From Chryseobacterium gleum (GTDB lineage: Bacteria; Bacteroidota; Bacteroidia; Flavobacteriales_D; Crocinitomicaceae): a DNA stretch of 64,000 bases. Shown in pieces: positions 7,352-17,196 of the stretch. The stretch is from contig CAMAXI010000001.1 in NCBI GenBank assembly GCA_945862165.1, positions 186,001 to 250,000 on the forward strand, written 5' to 3'. Under the pieces are notes generated by a model. That model was not told the DNA's origin. It ran no database searches and saw only the letters and a list, made by a program, of their open reading frames with translations. Position 1 is the first letter of the stretch. Each line of letters starts with the position of its first letter. The translations under genes and the position numbers were made by a program.

Positions 7352-7987
7352 CTATTCTTCTTCGCCTGAGAAATCATCTTCTAAAGAACTCTCAAACTCC
7401 TCCTCATCGTCAAAATCCGATCCAGATGCTGAAAACACAACCCCTTTCCCAGTAGTTTCTGGCACCTCTTCTTCACTCGTCACTTCAGCCACTGTCTTCT
7501 CTTTCGCTGGTTTTCTTTCCAATTCCACGTCTAACTCTTCGTTAAAAGGAAAAATATCTACAATCGGAGTCAAAATAATCGAAGGAATTTGGTAATCCAC
7601 CATTAACGTCGATAAACTTTCTTGAATACGTTCAAATGCCTCTTTTACAGAAGTAGCAGTTACCAAAAAGTTTTGAGAAACTTTCTTCACTTTTTTAGGA
7701 TTCAAATCCGATTCAATTTCTAATCCGTCTCCTTCACTTTGGTACGTTATCTTACATTTATACCATAAATCTGCATCTTCGTAATAGAAAATATCGTGGT
7801 ATTCTGTGCGCGCAATATTGGTTACTGTAAATTCTCCGCGAATAATAGAACCTAATTCTTCATATATTCTTGCCTCTGCATCCGTAAAGGTCATCGCAGC
7901 CAATAAATATGGTTCAGAAACACGTTTGAAAGTTCCGTCGTCTAATTGTTTTGTATATTTTACTTTTACGGTAAACCAAGTATTCAT
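7352..7987 (-). CDS. DUF4494 domain-containing protein
   Basis: Protein of 211 aa conserved in Bacteroidota. It starts MNTWFTVKVKYTKQLDDG and carries the EPYLLAAMTFTDAEARIYEE and DLWYKCKITYQSEGD segments of DUF4494, then a second half with the same alpha/beta flavour and a very acidic C-terminal tail. ATG at 7987 is chosen because the family begins at this methionine; an upstream in-frame start would add 15 residues without similarity. Cytoplasmic, function unknown. Confidence 0.85.
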   Translation of the reverse strand: MNTWFTVKVKYTKQLDDGTFKRVSEPYLLAAMTFTDAEARIYEELGSIIRGEFTVTNIARTEYHDIFYYEDADLWYKCKITYQSEGDGLEIESDLNPKKVKKVSQNFLVTATSVKEAFERIQESLSTLMVDYQIPSIILTPIVDIFPFNEELDVELERKPAKEKTVAEVTSEEEVPETTGKGVVFSASGSDFDDEEEFESSLEDDFSGEEE

Positions 7988-8115
7988 AGAATAAATATTT
8001 AAAATTGAGTAACAAAAATACAAAATAATCAAGCAAAATACCGAACCTCTTCGACACGATTTATTTCATTCGTAAAAAAATGGTATTTTTACCTATAATA
8101 AACAATCTACTAGCA

Positions 8116-9309
8116 ATGAAAAACCTTTTAACAATCGCTTTTTTATGCACTATTTCACTTGTTTCCAAGGGACAAAATCGTGAAATTAAATTTGAAACGA
8201 GCACCTTCGAAGAAGTAAAAGCAAAAGCAAAAAAGGAGAATAAATTAATCTTTGTGGATGCATATACTACCTGGTGTGGTCCGTGTAAATGGATGGCTAA
8301 GACAGTATTCACCAACGATACGGTGGCAGATTTTTTTAACGCCAATTTTATTTCTACCAAAATCGACATGGAAAAAGGGGAAGGCATTGAGTTTCGTAAA
8401 AAATACACTGTATTCTGCTTTCCAAACTTGTTATTTATCGATGCCAATGGCGAAGTGGTGCATCGACGCGGTGGTGGGATGCCGCCTGCTAATTTCATTG
8501 CGTTTGCGAAAGAAGCACAAGGAAGTTCAAATACCTACCAGGCTTTCGCAAAAGAATACGAAACCAAAAAATCGGATGCTTTATTTTTGAGCGCGTATCT
8601 TGGATACTTAAGTAAAACCTGTGTGCCGTACGAAGAGGTAGTAGCAAATTACTTCAACACACAATCCGAAGACCAATTAACATCACGTGCAAATTGGAAC
8701 ATGTTTTATGCCTATGCAAAAACGTACAATAACAAGGCTTTCAGTCATGTAACAAACAACTTAAACACCTATTACACCCTGTACACTAAAGATTCGGTAG
8801 ACCTAAAGTTAAAAGAAGTGTTGTACAAAAGTGGACAAAAAGCACTTTTCGCTAAAAAAAATGCAGATTCTACATTTACGGTATTTAAAACAGATATTGC
8901 AAAATACCCAGAACAGATTGCAAACAATGTACTTTTTCACCTCGACTTAGATAAATACGCTTCCAAAAAAGAATGGACTTCCTACGGAGAGTTACTGCTA
9001 ACCAAAGGAGACCTGTACCTTACCGCAAAAGAACACAACGGTATCGCTTGGAAAGTTTTTGAAAATGTAGAGAACCCAAAAGTGTTAGAAAAAGCAAGTC
9101 AATGGATGAAAAAATACATTGATGAAAATCAAAACAGTACCAAAACATCGCTGTATGCGGAATACGACACTTATGCATCCCTGTTATTTAAATTGAAATT
9201 AAAAAACGAAGCGTTAGCAGCGGCAAATGAAGCCATCAAACAAGCAAAGGCTTTTAATAGTGATTATGAAAGCACCGAAAAATTAATTGAAAATATTAAA
9301 AAATTATAG
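8116..9309 (+). CDS. Secreted thioredoxin-fold protein with C-terminal helical domain
   Basis: 397 aa with a signal peptide (MKNLLTIAFLCTISLVSKGQ) and a thioredoxin domain (about 25-145) with the redox motif WCGPCK (C54, C57) and the cis-Pro region CFPNLLFIDANGE. The remaining 250 residues are helical and TPR-like. It probably acts as a periplasmic disulfide reductase or a protein-folding aid. The ATG at 8116 is preferred over an upstream one at 8080 because it starts the signal peptide. It is followed 2 nt later by a small secreted protein gene, and ung comes next. Confidence 0.87.
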   Translation: MKNLLTIAFLCTISLVSKGQNREIKFETSTFEEVKAKAKKENKLIFVDAYTTWCGPCKWMAKTVFTNDTVADFFNANFISTKIDMEKGEGIEFRKKYTVFCFPNLLFIDANGEVVHRRGGGMPPANFIAFAKEAQGSSNTYQAFAKEYETKKSDALFLSAYLGYLSKTCVPYEEVVANYFNTQSEDQLTSRANWNMFYAYAKTYNNKAFSHVTNNLNTYYTLYTKDSVDLKLKEVLYKSGQKALFAKKNADSTFTVFKTDIAKYPEQIANNVLFHLDLDKYASKKEWTSYGELLLTKGDLYLTAKEHNGIAWKVFENVENPKVLEKASQWMKKYIDENQNSTKTSLYAEYDTYASLLFKLKLKNEALAAANEAIKQAKAFNSDYESTEKLIENIKKL

Positions 9310-9311
9310 CC

Positions 9312-9710
9312 ATGAAAAAATTAATCGCAATCGCATGCTTATTTATAAGCCTTAGTTCCTTTTCACAAGCGGACACACTGAAATACAAAGGAACGTTCAA
9401 CGGTATACCAACCATCTTCAAATTTGTCATTACTGTTACAAACAAAGGATGTTTAGTGAGTTTTGACGGAATGTACTTCAGTAAAAAACTTAAAAAAGAC
9501 ATTACGTTTGCAGGTAAATTTGATTCCTGCGAAAGACATGCAGATCCAGACGCTCCTATTCTTATGGATGAAATGAATGGGGATGTTAAGATTGGAGAAT
9601 TATTATTTTTCAACATCGGAGAAGAAAAATGTATTGGAGAATGGGTAAGTGCAGACAAAAAAAAACATGCGAACCTCAATCTAATCTTACAAAAAGAGAA
9701 GAAAAAATAG
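9312..9710 (+). CDS. Small secreted protein of unknown function
   Basis: 132 aa with a clean signal peptide (MKKLIAIACLFISLSSFSQA). The mature part is about 110 residues, beta-rich, with three cysteines and a Lys-rich end. No family recognised. It begins 2 nt after the thioredoxin-like gene and 6 nt before ung, so it is part of the same transcript. Confidence 0.7.
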   Translation: MKKLIAIACLFISLSSFSQADTLKYKGTFNGIPTIFKFVITVTNKGCLVSFDGMYFSKKLKKDITFAGKFDSCERHADPDAPILMDEMNGDVKIGELLFFNIGEEKCIGEWVSADKKKHANLNLILQKEKKK

Positions 9711-9716
9711 CGCAGT

Positions 9717-10397
9717 ATGTTCACCAAGATTGATCCTAGTTGGAAATCTTTTTTTGAACAAGAAAAACAAGCACCCTACTTTCAAAAGTTACTGCTTTTA
9801 TTAGACAAAAAATACGCAACTACATCCGTTTACCCAGCGCAACCTGCTGTTTTCAGAGTGTTTGAAACGCCATTAGACGCAATAAAGGTGGTAATTCTTG
9901 GTCAAGACCCATACCCTACCTATGGATATGCAAACGGCTTAAGTTTTTCGGTACAACCAGAAATTTTTCCTTACCCTAAAAGTTTACTCCACATTTTCAG
10001 AGAGATAAAACGAGAATATCCAACTTTTGAACCAGAAAACGGGGATTTAACAGCTTGGCAAAACCAAGGTGTATTTCTGTTAAACACCTTATTAACAGTA
10101 GAAAAAGGACTTCCACTAAGTCACAAAAACTTGGGTTGGGAAATATTTACATGCAATACAATAAAGCACCTAATGCTACACAATAAAAATGTAGTGTATC
10201 TTCTTTGGGGTAAAAATGCGCATTCCATGGAAAAACAGATCGATGCAAGCGAAAATCTCTTACTAAAAACCTCCCACCCTTCTCCCTTGGGGTATACAAA
10301 AAGTGGGAAAGATTTTATTGCTTTTAAGGAAAGTGGGCAATTTAATACGTGTAACTCCTATTTAAAAGCGAATAAGCAAGTGCAAATTTCATGGTAG
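9717..10397 (+). CDS. ung: Uracil-DNA glycosylase (family 1)
   Basis: Removes uracil from DNA in base-excision repair. The water-activating motif GQDPYP is at 62-67 (catalytic Asp64), FxLNTLLTVEKGLPLSH is the uracil-binding middle, and HPSPLG (187-192) is the DNA-intercalation loop with the catalytic His. At 226 aa it is standard for Ung. It follows two genes for secreted proteins with only short gaps. Confidence 0.96.
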   Translation: MFTKIDPSWKSFFEQEKQAPYFQKLLLLLDKKYATTSVYPAQPAVFRVFETPLDAIKVVILGQDPYPTYGYANGLSFSVQPEIFPYPKSLLHIFREIKREYPTFEPENGDLTAWQNQGVFLLNTLLTVEKGLPLSHKNLGWEIFTCNTIKHLMLHNKNVVYLLWGKNAHSMEKQIDASENLLLKTSHPSPLGYTKSGKDFIAFKESGQFNTCNSYLKANKQVQISW

Positions 10398-10411
10398 TTT
10401 GTTGAATTTCG

Positions 10412-10420
10412 TATCTTTGC
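10412..10420 (+). promoter_or_regulatory. Candidate -7 promoter box (TATCTTTGC) upstream of hemE
   Basis: TATCTTTGC matches the Bacteroidota -7 consensus TAnnTTTGC exactly and lies about 20 nt before the hemE start, inside the short ung-hemE gap. A TTG at the ideal -33 distance was not found. Confidence 0.5.
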
Positions 10421-10438
10421 ACACGTAAAAATGCAACC

Positions 10439-11482
10439 ATGACAAACACACTACAAAACGATTTAGTACTACGTGCTGCTAAAGGAGAAAATATCGAGCG
10501 TTATCCAGTATGGCTAATGCGTCAAGCTGGAAGAATTTTACCAGAATACCGTGCGGTTAGAAGCTCCCTTTCTGGCTTCAAAGAATTGGTAGAAACTCCT
10601 CGTTTTGCTGCGGAAGTTACAGTTCAACCAGTAGATATTTTAGGTGTCGATGCTGCAATCATTTTTTCGGACATTCTTGTAGTTCCGGAAGCGATGGGAT
10701 TGGAATACCAAATGTTGGAAGCTAAAGGTCCATGGTTTGAAAAAACAATCCAAACAGAAGCGGATTTAAAATTTGCAGAAGTGGATTTTGATGTGGAAGA
10801 CCGTTTAGGGTATGTCTTAGAAGCAATTAAATTAACGAATAAAGAATTAAATGGTCGTGTTCCACTCATCGGTTTCGCGGGTGCGCCTTGGACCATCTTT
10901 TGTTATATGGTAGAAGGACATGGTTCCAAAACATTCTCGGAATCGCGTAAAATGCTCTATACAAATCCAGTTTTAGCTCATAAATTACTCGATCGTATTA
11001 CAAAGGTTACTATTAAATACCTGCAAGCGCAAATTAAAGCAGGTGCCCACATGGTGCAAGTTTTTGATTCTTGGGCTGGCATTTTGGGTACCGAACAATA
11101 TGCAACCTTCAGTATGCCCTATTTGAAACAAATTGCAGATGCAATCCAAGAAGTGCCGCTAACCATTTTCTCCAAAGGTGCTTTAAGTTCCTTGGAAGAT
11201 ATTGCAAACCTAGCTTGTAATACCGTTGGATTGGATTGGAACATGGATATTTCAGATTTTAGAAATGTAATTGGAGATAAACGAACGATACAAGGAAATT
11301 TAGATCCATGTGCATTATACAGTTCTCACGAGGAAGTAGCAAAACTTACGACGAATTTATTGGATTCATTTACGAGTAAAAGACACATTGTAAATCTTGG
11401 TCATGGGGTTTATCCAGATGTGGATCCTGCGAAAGTGAAAACATTCATACAAACAGTAAAAGATTACGCAATTAAGTATTAA
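10439..11482 (+). CDS. hemE: Uroporphyrinogen decarboxylase
   Basis: Decarboxylates the four acetate side chains of uroporphyrinogen III to give coproporphyrinogen III in heme synthesis. The signature [16 protein letters not shown] is near the N terminus (about 23-38), then [16 protein letters not shown] and the C-terminal [12 protein letters not shown]. Length 347 aa is normal. No other hem genes are next to it. It is preceded by its own likely promoter and followed 3 nt later by the OmpA-type gene. Confidence 0.97.
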   Translation: MTNTLQNDLVLRAAKGENIERYPVWLMRQAGRILPEYRAVRSSLSGFKELVETPRFAAEVTVQPVDILGVDAAIIFSDILVVPEAMGLEYQMLEAKGPWFEKTIQTEADLKFAEVDFDVEDRLGYVLEAIKLTNKELNGRVPLIGFAGAPWTIFCYMVEGHGSKTFSESRKMLYTNPVLAHKLLDRITKVTIKYLQAQIKAGAHMVQVFDSWAGILGTEQYATFSMPYLKQIADAIQEVPLTIFSKGALSSLEDIANLACNTVGLDWNMDISDFRNVIGDKRTIQGNLDPCALYSSHEEVAKLTTNLLDSFTSKRHIVNLGHGVYPDVDPAKVKTFIQTVKDYAIKY

Positions 11483-11485
11483 TAG

Positions 11486-12640
11486 ATGAAAGCAACTACC
11501 CTCCTACTTTTTATTTTTTTAATTTTCACTACCCAAGCACAGGTTGCAAATCTTGTGGAGAATGGAAGTTTTGAAATTATTAAAGGCAAAGTAAAAGGTT
11601 TAGGATGTGTGGAAGCATCCGCAGATTGGAAAAATGTAACATCCGCAAAAGCAGATTTATTTGTCAAAGAAAATAAATTGCCAATATTACTTACCTCTGG
11701 AAATACGTACGGCAAAGAAGACCCTAAAGAAGGGGATAATTACGCAGGCTTAGTAGTATATTCCCCGAAGGATAAAATTGCACGGAATTATATCACATCC
11801 CCCTTAGCACAACCAATGTTAAAAGGGAAAAAATACTGTGTAAGTATGTACATTTCACTGGCGGAAGGTTCTAAATTCGCAACAAACAATCTTGGTATCA
11901 ATTTTCATAAAAAACAACCAAAACAAGAAGATAACAAAACGATAGTAGAAAAGACCGCTATCTTACACCACCAATCCAAAATGGTCAATGCAACCTATGG
12001 ATGGGAAAAAGTATGTGGTACTTACATCGCAGAAGGTGGCGAAGAATTTATTACCATCGGAAATTTTACAGCTACAGATAAAACAAAAACAGAAAAAGCA
12101 ATCAAAATAAAAGACTACAAAGGGGTGCTTTCTGACTTTGCATATTATTTTATCGACGATATTTCTGTCAGTATGGTAGATACAAAAACATCCTGTGATT
12201 GTGGAAATCAAGAAAGTAATAAGGATACGTATTACCACAAAATCATCATGTTAGAAGAAAAAATGACACCAATTCAACGCATCGAAGCGCATACTGCATT
12301 TTTTCCGTTTGGTAAATATGAACTACAAGAAACCAATCGTTCTACCATTGATGCGGTTATTCGCGAAATGAAGGCTAACCCTGATTTTATTGTAGAATTA
12401 TTTGGTCACTTAGACGTTAATGAAGCGGAACTTGCAACTAAGAAACCTTTATTCGCTGATTTAGCAAATCGAAGAATCCGCGAAGTGATGAAATACATGA
12501 TTGAAAATGGTATCGAGGAGAAACGCTTGATCTCTACTCCAAAAGATGAAAAAGAACCAAACGAGGAAATTTTGCCGGAAGACGACGAAGATTTAAAATT
12601 GGCAAAGAATCGTCGTGTCATGTTTATCGTCAAAAAATAA
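11486..12640 (+). CDS. OmpA-like domain protein with N-terminal carbohydrate-binding-like domain
   Basis: 384 aa: signal peptide (MKATTLLLFIFLIFTTQAQ), an N-terminal beta-sandwich domain beginning NLVENGSFEI that resembles galactose-binding/CBM folds (about 22-240), and a C-terminal OmpA/MotB-like domain (about 262-384; FFPFGKYELQ, VELFGHLDVNE, LANRRIREVMKYMIENGI, KNRRVMFIVKK). The OmpA part would bind peptidoglycan in the periplasm. The usual Asp in the OmpA GHTD motif is present as GHLD. Confidence 0.78.
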   Translation: MKATTLLLFIFLIFTTQAQVANLVENGSFEIIKGKVKGLGCVEASADWKNVTSAKADLFVKENKLPILLTSGNTYGKEDPKEGDNYAGLVVYSPKDKIARNYITSPLAQPMLKGKKYCVSMYISLAEGSKFATNNLGINFHKKQPKQEDNKTIVEKTAILHHQSKMVNATYGWEKVCGTYIAEGGEEFITIGNFTATDKTKTEKAIKIKDYKGVLSDFAYYFIDDISVSMVDTKTSCDCGNQESNKDTYYHKIIMLEEKMTPIQRIEAHTAFFPFGKYELQETNRSTIDAVIREMKANPDFIVELFGHLDVNEAELATKKPLFADLANRRIREVMKYMIENGIEEKRLISTPKDEKEPNEEILPEDDEDLKLAKNRRVMFIVKK

Positions 12641-12650
12641 GTAGACTTCC

Positions 12651-13196
12651 ATGTTTAAACTAGGTGAAAAAGTAGGTTTTTTATCGGAGCAAGGAACAGC
12701 TAAAATTCTTGAATTTCTTCCAAACCAAAAAATTAGGTTAATTGATAATGAGGGATTTGAGCAAATTCGCTTAAGTTCTGAACTTATTACCTTACATAGT
12801 TTAAACTACCAATTAGAAAACACTTCCCTTCCGTTAAATAAAGAACCTATTTCGAAACGAAAAAATATGCAATTTTCGGTGAAAGTAGAAAACAAAAAGA
12901 AAACCTCTATTTGGGAAATTGACCTGCATATTGAGAACTTATTGGATAATGCTAAACACCTCACTAATACGGAAATCTTACTGAAACAAATGGGTAATTT
13001 TAGAAATACCTTTTTAAAGGCGAAAGATAAACGTATCCAAAAATTGGTCGTGATTCACGGCGTTGGGGAAGGCGTGTTAAAAAATGAAATTCGTTCGTAT
13101 TTGTCCAAGCAAGAAAACATAGAATATTTCGACGCATCCTACCTGGAATACGGGAAAGGTGCCACAGAAGTTAGATTCAAACATTCATCCTACTGA
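12651..13196 (+). CDS. Smr-domain protein (MutS2 C-terminal-like)
   Basis: 181 aa: a short N-terminal beta domain (about 1-60) and a C-terminal Smr domain with the signature DLHIENL (about 88-94) and KLVVIHGVGEGVLK (about 141-154). Smr domains are found in DNA- or RNA-nicking proteins; the catalytic histidine of the DLH motif is present. It lacks the MutS-like ATPase, so it is a stand-alone Smr protein. It sits 2 nt before yaaA. Confidence 0.85.
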   Translation: MFKLGEKVGFLSEQGTAKILEFLPNQKIRLIDNEGFEQIRLSSELITLHSLNYQLENTSLPLNKEPISKRKNMQFSVKVENKKKTSIWEIDLHIENLLDNAKHLTNTEILLKQMGNFRNTFLKAKDKRIQKLVVIHGVGEGVLKNEIRSYLSKQENIEYFDASYLEYGKGATEVRFKHSSY

Positions 13197-13198
13197 CC

Positions 13199-13957
13199 AT
13201 GAAAATTTTACTTTCACCAGCAAAATCATTAGATTATTCCAAATCGATCGAAAAACCATTTGTAAACCAAGCATTCTTTTTAAAAGAAACGGAACAACTG
13301 GTGGTAAAACTAAAAAAGATTAAGCCAAAAAAATTCATGGAGATGATGCATATTTCCTCGGATTTAGCACATTTAAATTACGATCGTTACCAAGCATGGA
13401 CTTCACCAACAGAAGAAAGCGAAGTGGTTAAAACATGTATTGAGGTTTTTAATGGCGAAGTGTATAAGGGTTTGGATCCATTTTCATGGAATGAAACAGA
13501 ACTTATTCGAGCAAATGAACAAATTCGAATTTTATCTGGTTTATATGGGATGTTAAAGCCATTAGATTTAGTATATCCCTACCGACTAGAAATGGGAACT
13601 AAATGGCAAATTACACCAAAAGTGAAAAACCTATATGCTTTTTGGTCAGAAAAATTAACCAAACAGTTAAACACTGAAAAACCGGAAGAAGTCTTAAATC
13701 TTGCATCAGCAGAATACAATAAGGTAATCAATTTCAAACAATTAAAAGCAAAAGTAATCACGCCAACGTTCAAAGATTTTAGCAATGGAAGTTATAAAGT
13801 GGTGATGATGTACGCCAAACATGCGCGTGGTGCAATGGCGAATTATTGTATTAAAAACAACATAACTTCATTAGAAGAGTTGAAAGTATACGATGTGGAT
13901 GGATACACCTTCGATGCTAAGACTTCGACAGAAACCGAATGGAATTTTATTCGTTAG
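13199..13957 (+). CDS. yaaA: Peroxide stress protein YaaA (DUF328)
   Basis: 252 aa starting with the family hallmark MKILLSPAKSLDY. YaaA/DUF328 proteins limit free iron and oxidative DNA damage in E. coli and bind DNA through a helix-hairpin-helix. The conserved LSGLYGMLKPLDLVYPYRLEMGTK region is present in full. Its end overlaps the convergent glycosyltransferase gene by 11 bp. Confidence 0.93.
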   Translation: MKILLSPAKSLDYSKSIEKPFVNQAFFLKETEQLVVKLKKIKPKKFMEMMHISSDLAHLNYDRYQAWTSPTEESEVVKTCIEVFNGEVYKGLDPFSWNETELIRANEQIRILSGLYGMLKPLDLVYPYRLEMGTKWQITPKVKNLYAFWSEKLTKQLNTEKPEEVLNLASAEYNKVINFKQLKAKVITPTFKDFSNGSYKVVMMYAKHARGAMANYCIKNNITSLEELKVYDVDGYTFDAKTSTETEWNFIR

Positions 13958-15173
13958 TTCGTTTTTTTAATTCTATCCACTTCGACATAAATTTTGTTGC
14001 TTGAAACTGTTGGTGTTGTAAGAGATTTCCTAGAAAATTTTGTTTCCTATGTGTTTTTAATTCCACATACAATCTTTCTAGTTTGGTAATAAACGCATTA
14101 TCACGTTTTGTAAAACGTGTCTCTAAAATTTTGTTCCCATTTTCAACTGCTGCATGCCATTTTTGCGTATCGCCATACAATTCTACAGCTGCATCCGCAA
14201 ATGCTTCTGCCTCTAACTCAACAGAACCATTCCAAGGTAATTCTCCATGCATGGATTCTGCACCTATCGGGGTGGTTACACTTGGTACACCATGTACCAT
14301 CGCTTCTATTAATTTCCCTTTAATTCCAGCACCAAAGCGTAACGGAGCCAAAAACACGCGTGTATTTTCGAATACCTGCGTTACGTTTTCTGCACGTCCC
14401 TTCACGATAAATCCTTCTTTTGGATTATGTAAATCCAATACTTTTTGAGATGGATAAGCACCAAAAACATGTAATTCTACTTGTGGCAACTGTTTACGAA
14501 TTCTAGGCCAAATTTCTTTTTTCAGATATAAAACAGCATCCCAATTTGGTTCATGTAAAAAATTACCAATAAACGAAAAGTGTACTTTTTCCGAAATTAC
14601 AGTATTTACCTCTGGAACTGTTTCTACCCACATTGGCAAATAATCCACTAAAGCTATATCTAGTTTAAAGACATTTTGCAGAATGTCCATTTCATATTCC
14701 GAGATAATCCAAGTAAGGTCACATCGTAATATACTTGCTATTTCTCTTTGTGCAGTCTCTTCTACCAACAAATCCTCCAAACAAAAAACACGCTGCTCTT
14801 TCACTGCTTGTTGGCGTGCCTTTCGCAAACAATGTAAATCTTCCGAATCTAAAATCCGAAGCGCATTTGGACAATTTTCGCTTACACGCCAACCATAATA
14901 TTCCTCGGTGATATAACGATCAAATACCACCATTGTTGGTGCTATTTCTTGTATAAAAGAATCAAAACTGGAAGAATTAAGTACAATCGTATAACACTTT
15001 ACCCCAATATTTTCCAATGGATAACTAAATTCACCGCGTGCAGCAGAACACGCAAAGGATACTGTATAATCTTTTTCTAAAAAAGATTGAATTAATTGAA
15101 CGATACGAACGCCAGCAGCGGAAGAATTTGGCTCTGGCCAAACAAGTCCTATAAGCAATACGTGGTGTTTCAT
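13947..15173 (-). CDS. Glycosyltransferase, GT4-like
   Basis: 408 aa with the two Rossmann-like lobes of GT-B enzymes. The C-terminal lobe has the family-4 pattern FSFIGNFLHEPNWDAVLYLKKE, then RFGAGIKGKLIEAMVHGVPSV, where the glutamate of the nucleotide-sugar-binding E-x7-E-like region lies. The N-terminal lobe starts at LIGLVWPEPNSSAAGVRI. Donor and acceptor are unknown; polysaccharide or glycan synthesis is likely. It is the last gene of a four-gene minus-strand run (rhomboid, class IV aminotransferase, DEAD helicase, this gene). Confidence 0.83.
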   Translation of the reverse strand: MKHHVLLIGLVWPEPNSSAAGVRIVQLIQSFLEKDYTVSFACSAARGEFSYPLENIGVKCYTIVLNSSSFDSFIQEIAPTMVVFDRYITEEYYGWRVSENCPNALRILDSEDLHCLRKARQQAVKEQRVFCLEDLLVEETAQREIASILRCDLTWIISEYEMDILQNVFKLDIALVDYLPMWVETVPEVNTVISEKVHFSFIGNFLHEPNWDAVLYLKKEIWPRIRKQLPQVELHVFGAYPSQKVLDLHNPKEGFIVKGRAENVTQVFENTRVFLAPLRFGAGIKGKLIEAMVHGVPSVTTPIGAESMHGELPWNGSVELEAEAFADAAVELYGDTQKWHAAVENGNKILETRFTKRDNAFITKLERLYVELKTHRKQNFLGNLLQHQQFQATKFMSKWIELKKRTNE

Positions 15174-15186
15174 ACCTAAGAAGAAA

Positions 15187-16299
15187 CTATTTGATTTGGT
15201 GAAATTTGATTCCCAATTCTTGTTCGATTTTACGAATTCGTTTTATCTCTTTCGATTCAATAAACGCAATTGAAATTCCTTTTTTACCAGCACGCGCAGT
15301 ACGACCACTTCGGTGTGTGTAATTTTCAATATCATCTGGAAGTTCGTAATGCACCACAAAAGATAAATCTTCCACATCGATTCCACGTGCCGCAATATCG
15401 GTTGCAACTAAAAAAGAAAACGTTCCTTTTTTAAACATACGCATCACTTTTTCACGTTCGCGTTGCTCTAAATCGCCATGAATTACACCAACACTGTGTT
15501 TACTTTCTTTGAGTTTATCCGAGATAAATTGTGCCGAAGCTTTTGTTCTACAAAAGAAGATTCCAGTTTTATTCGGTTGTGTTTTTAAGAAATGGGTCAA
15601 ATACCCGAATTTTTGTTTTGGGTCACACACAAAATACTGGTGTTCAATACCCGTGTTCATATTCTTTTGCTTATTTACCTGAATACGTTTCGCATCTTCG
15701 GATAAATAATTGGTTATTATCAACTCTAACTCATTCGGTATAGTAGCAGAAAATAACCAAGTAAAACTATTTTTATGCGTTTGTCGCAAAATCGTTTCCA
15801 CATCTTTTTGGAAACCCATTTTTAACATCTCATCTGCCTCATCTAAAACAACGGTATTTACATCTTTTAAATCGACTACTTTACGGTCTAATAAATCGAG
15901 CAAACGACCTGGTGTTGCAACAATTACCTGCGTAGGTCTGGAAAGTGCACGAATTTGCAAATCAATCTTTTCTCCACCATACACCGCTTGCACATACACA
16001 TTGGTAGTGTACTTAGTCATTTTAAATAACTGTTTGGAAATTTGTTGACACAACTCACGCGTTGGCGCTAAAATTAATGCCTGAACTTTTGGAGAAGTTG
16101 CATCTATTTTTTGAATAATTGGGATACCAAAAGTTGCTGTTTTACCTGTACCGGTTTGTGCTTGTCCGACGAAATCCGATTTATACTCTAACAAAAAAGG
16201 CAGTGCTTTTTCTTGAATTTCAGTTGGTTCTGTAATATTAATATCATCCAGTGCTTTGATTAGGTATGTTTCAACACCTAAATCTTTAAAATTGGCCAC
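15187..16299 (-). CDS. DEAD-box RNA helicase
   Basis: 370-aa helicase core: Q motif region FKDLGV...EPTEIQEKALP, motif I AQTGTGKT, Ia PTRELCQQ, II DEAD, III SAT, and VI HRSGRTARAGKKG. There is almost no C-terminal extension, so this is a minimal core like short RhlE/DbpA-type proteins. Unwinding of structured RNA, probably in ribosome assembly or mRNA turnover, is the expected role. It lies 13 nt ahead of the glycosyltransferase gene. Confidence 0.93.
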   Translation of the reverse strand: MANFKDLGVETYLIKALDDINITEPTEIQEKALPFLLEYKSDFVGQAQTGTGKTATFGIPIIQKIDATSPKVQALILAPTRELCQQISKQLFKMTKYTTNVYVQAVYGGEKIDLQIRALSRPTQVIVATPGRLLDLLDRKVVDLKDVNTVVLDEADEMLKMGFQKDVETILRQTHKNSFTWLFSATIPNELELIITNYLSEDAKRIQVNKQKNMNTGIEHQYFVCDPKQKFGYLTHFLKTQPNKTGIFFCRTKASAQFISDKLKESKHSVGVIHGDLEQREREKVMRMFKKGTFSFLVATDIAARGIDVEDLSFVVHYELPDDIENYTHRSGRTARAGKKGISIAFIESKEIKRIRKIEQELGIKFHQIK

Positions 16300-16323
16300 G
16301 TGTATTTATTTAATGAAAATGAA

Positions 16324-17193
16324 TTATTCTTCTATTTCTTCTAATTGATTCTCCCAGTAATCATTTAAAAAAGATTGGATTTTTCTACCTAAGGTATTGA
16401 AATATCTTTTGGTTCTATAACCACCGACCCAAACGATTCCACGGATTGCATTTGTTAGAAAAATTTCGTCTGCAGCCAATAAATTCTGTGGTAATATGGC
16501 ACATTCATAGACTTTAATACCATGAGTCAGTGCTATATTTATGACTTGCATACGCATCGTACCCGCTAAACAACCGTCTTCCAAACTAGGGGTGTATAAT
16601 ACACCATTACTAACTACAAATAAATTCGAATTAGAACTTTCGATTACTGCATCTTTTTCATTGATTAGCAAATAATCATCCAACCCTTTTTCTTTTGCAG
16701 CAATCGCAGTCATTACATATAATAATCCATTTTTTGTTTTGAAATTGGATAGAAAGTTTTTTTGTTTTTTGAGTTCTCGGTAAATATCTACTTCATACCC
16801 TTTGGAATTCAATTCAAAATAATTGGACTCGTACGGATATATTTCAATAAAATAGGAAATTTCATTGGTTTCTGGGATATAGGTTCCTCCTAGAGCTCTA
16901 TCCAAGGAAATTCTGCATTTCCCTCCTTCTTTTATTCCAGAAAGCGCAATTAATTCTACAACCTTATCTTCAAAAAATTCTACAGTGAAAAAGGAAGGAA
17001 ATCGCATTTTTATTGCTTTTGCGCCTTCCGCCATACGATTAAAATGGTTAACCATATTAATTGGTTTTCCATTCATAACACGAACGCTTTCAAATAATCC
17101 GTCCCCATAGAGATATGAACGGTTACCTGCTGCAATGGTAGCACCTTTATTCGGTAATACCGCTCCATTATTGTTAACAAATAAATCTTGCAT
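16324..17193 (-). CDS. Aminotransferase class IV (PabC/IlvE-type PLP enzyme)
   Basis: 289 aa of the class IV fold. Seen: RSYLYGDGLFESVRV near the N terminus, the PLP lysine region NFKTKNGLLYVMTAI, then ESSNSNLFVV and LAGTMRMQVI for cofactor phosphate contact. It could be 4-amino-4-deoxychorismate lyase (PabC) or a branched-chain/D-amino acid aminotransferase, and the motifs seen do not decide. It begins 3 nt after the rhomboid gene stop. Confidence 0.87.
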   Translation of the reverse strand: MQDLFVNNNGAVLPNKGATIAAGNRSYLYGDGLFESVRVMNGKPINMVNHFNRMAEGAKAIKMRFPSFFTVEFFEDKVVELIALSGIKEGGKCRISLDRALGGTYIPETNEISYFIEIYPYESNYFELNSKGYEVDIYRELKKQKNFLSNFKTKNGLLYVMTAIAAKEKGLDDYLLINEKDAVIESSNSNLFVVSNGVLYTPSLEDGCLAGTMRMQVINIALTHGIKVYECAILPQNLLAADEIFLTNAIRGIVWVGGYRTKRYFNTLGRKIQSFLNDYWENQLEEIEE

Positions 17194-17196
17194 ACT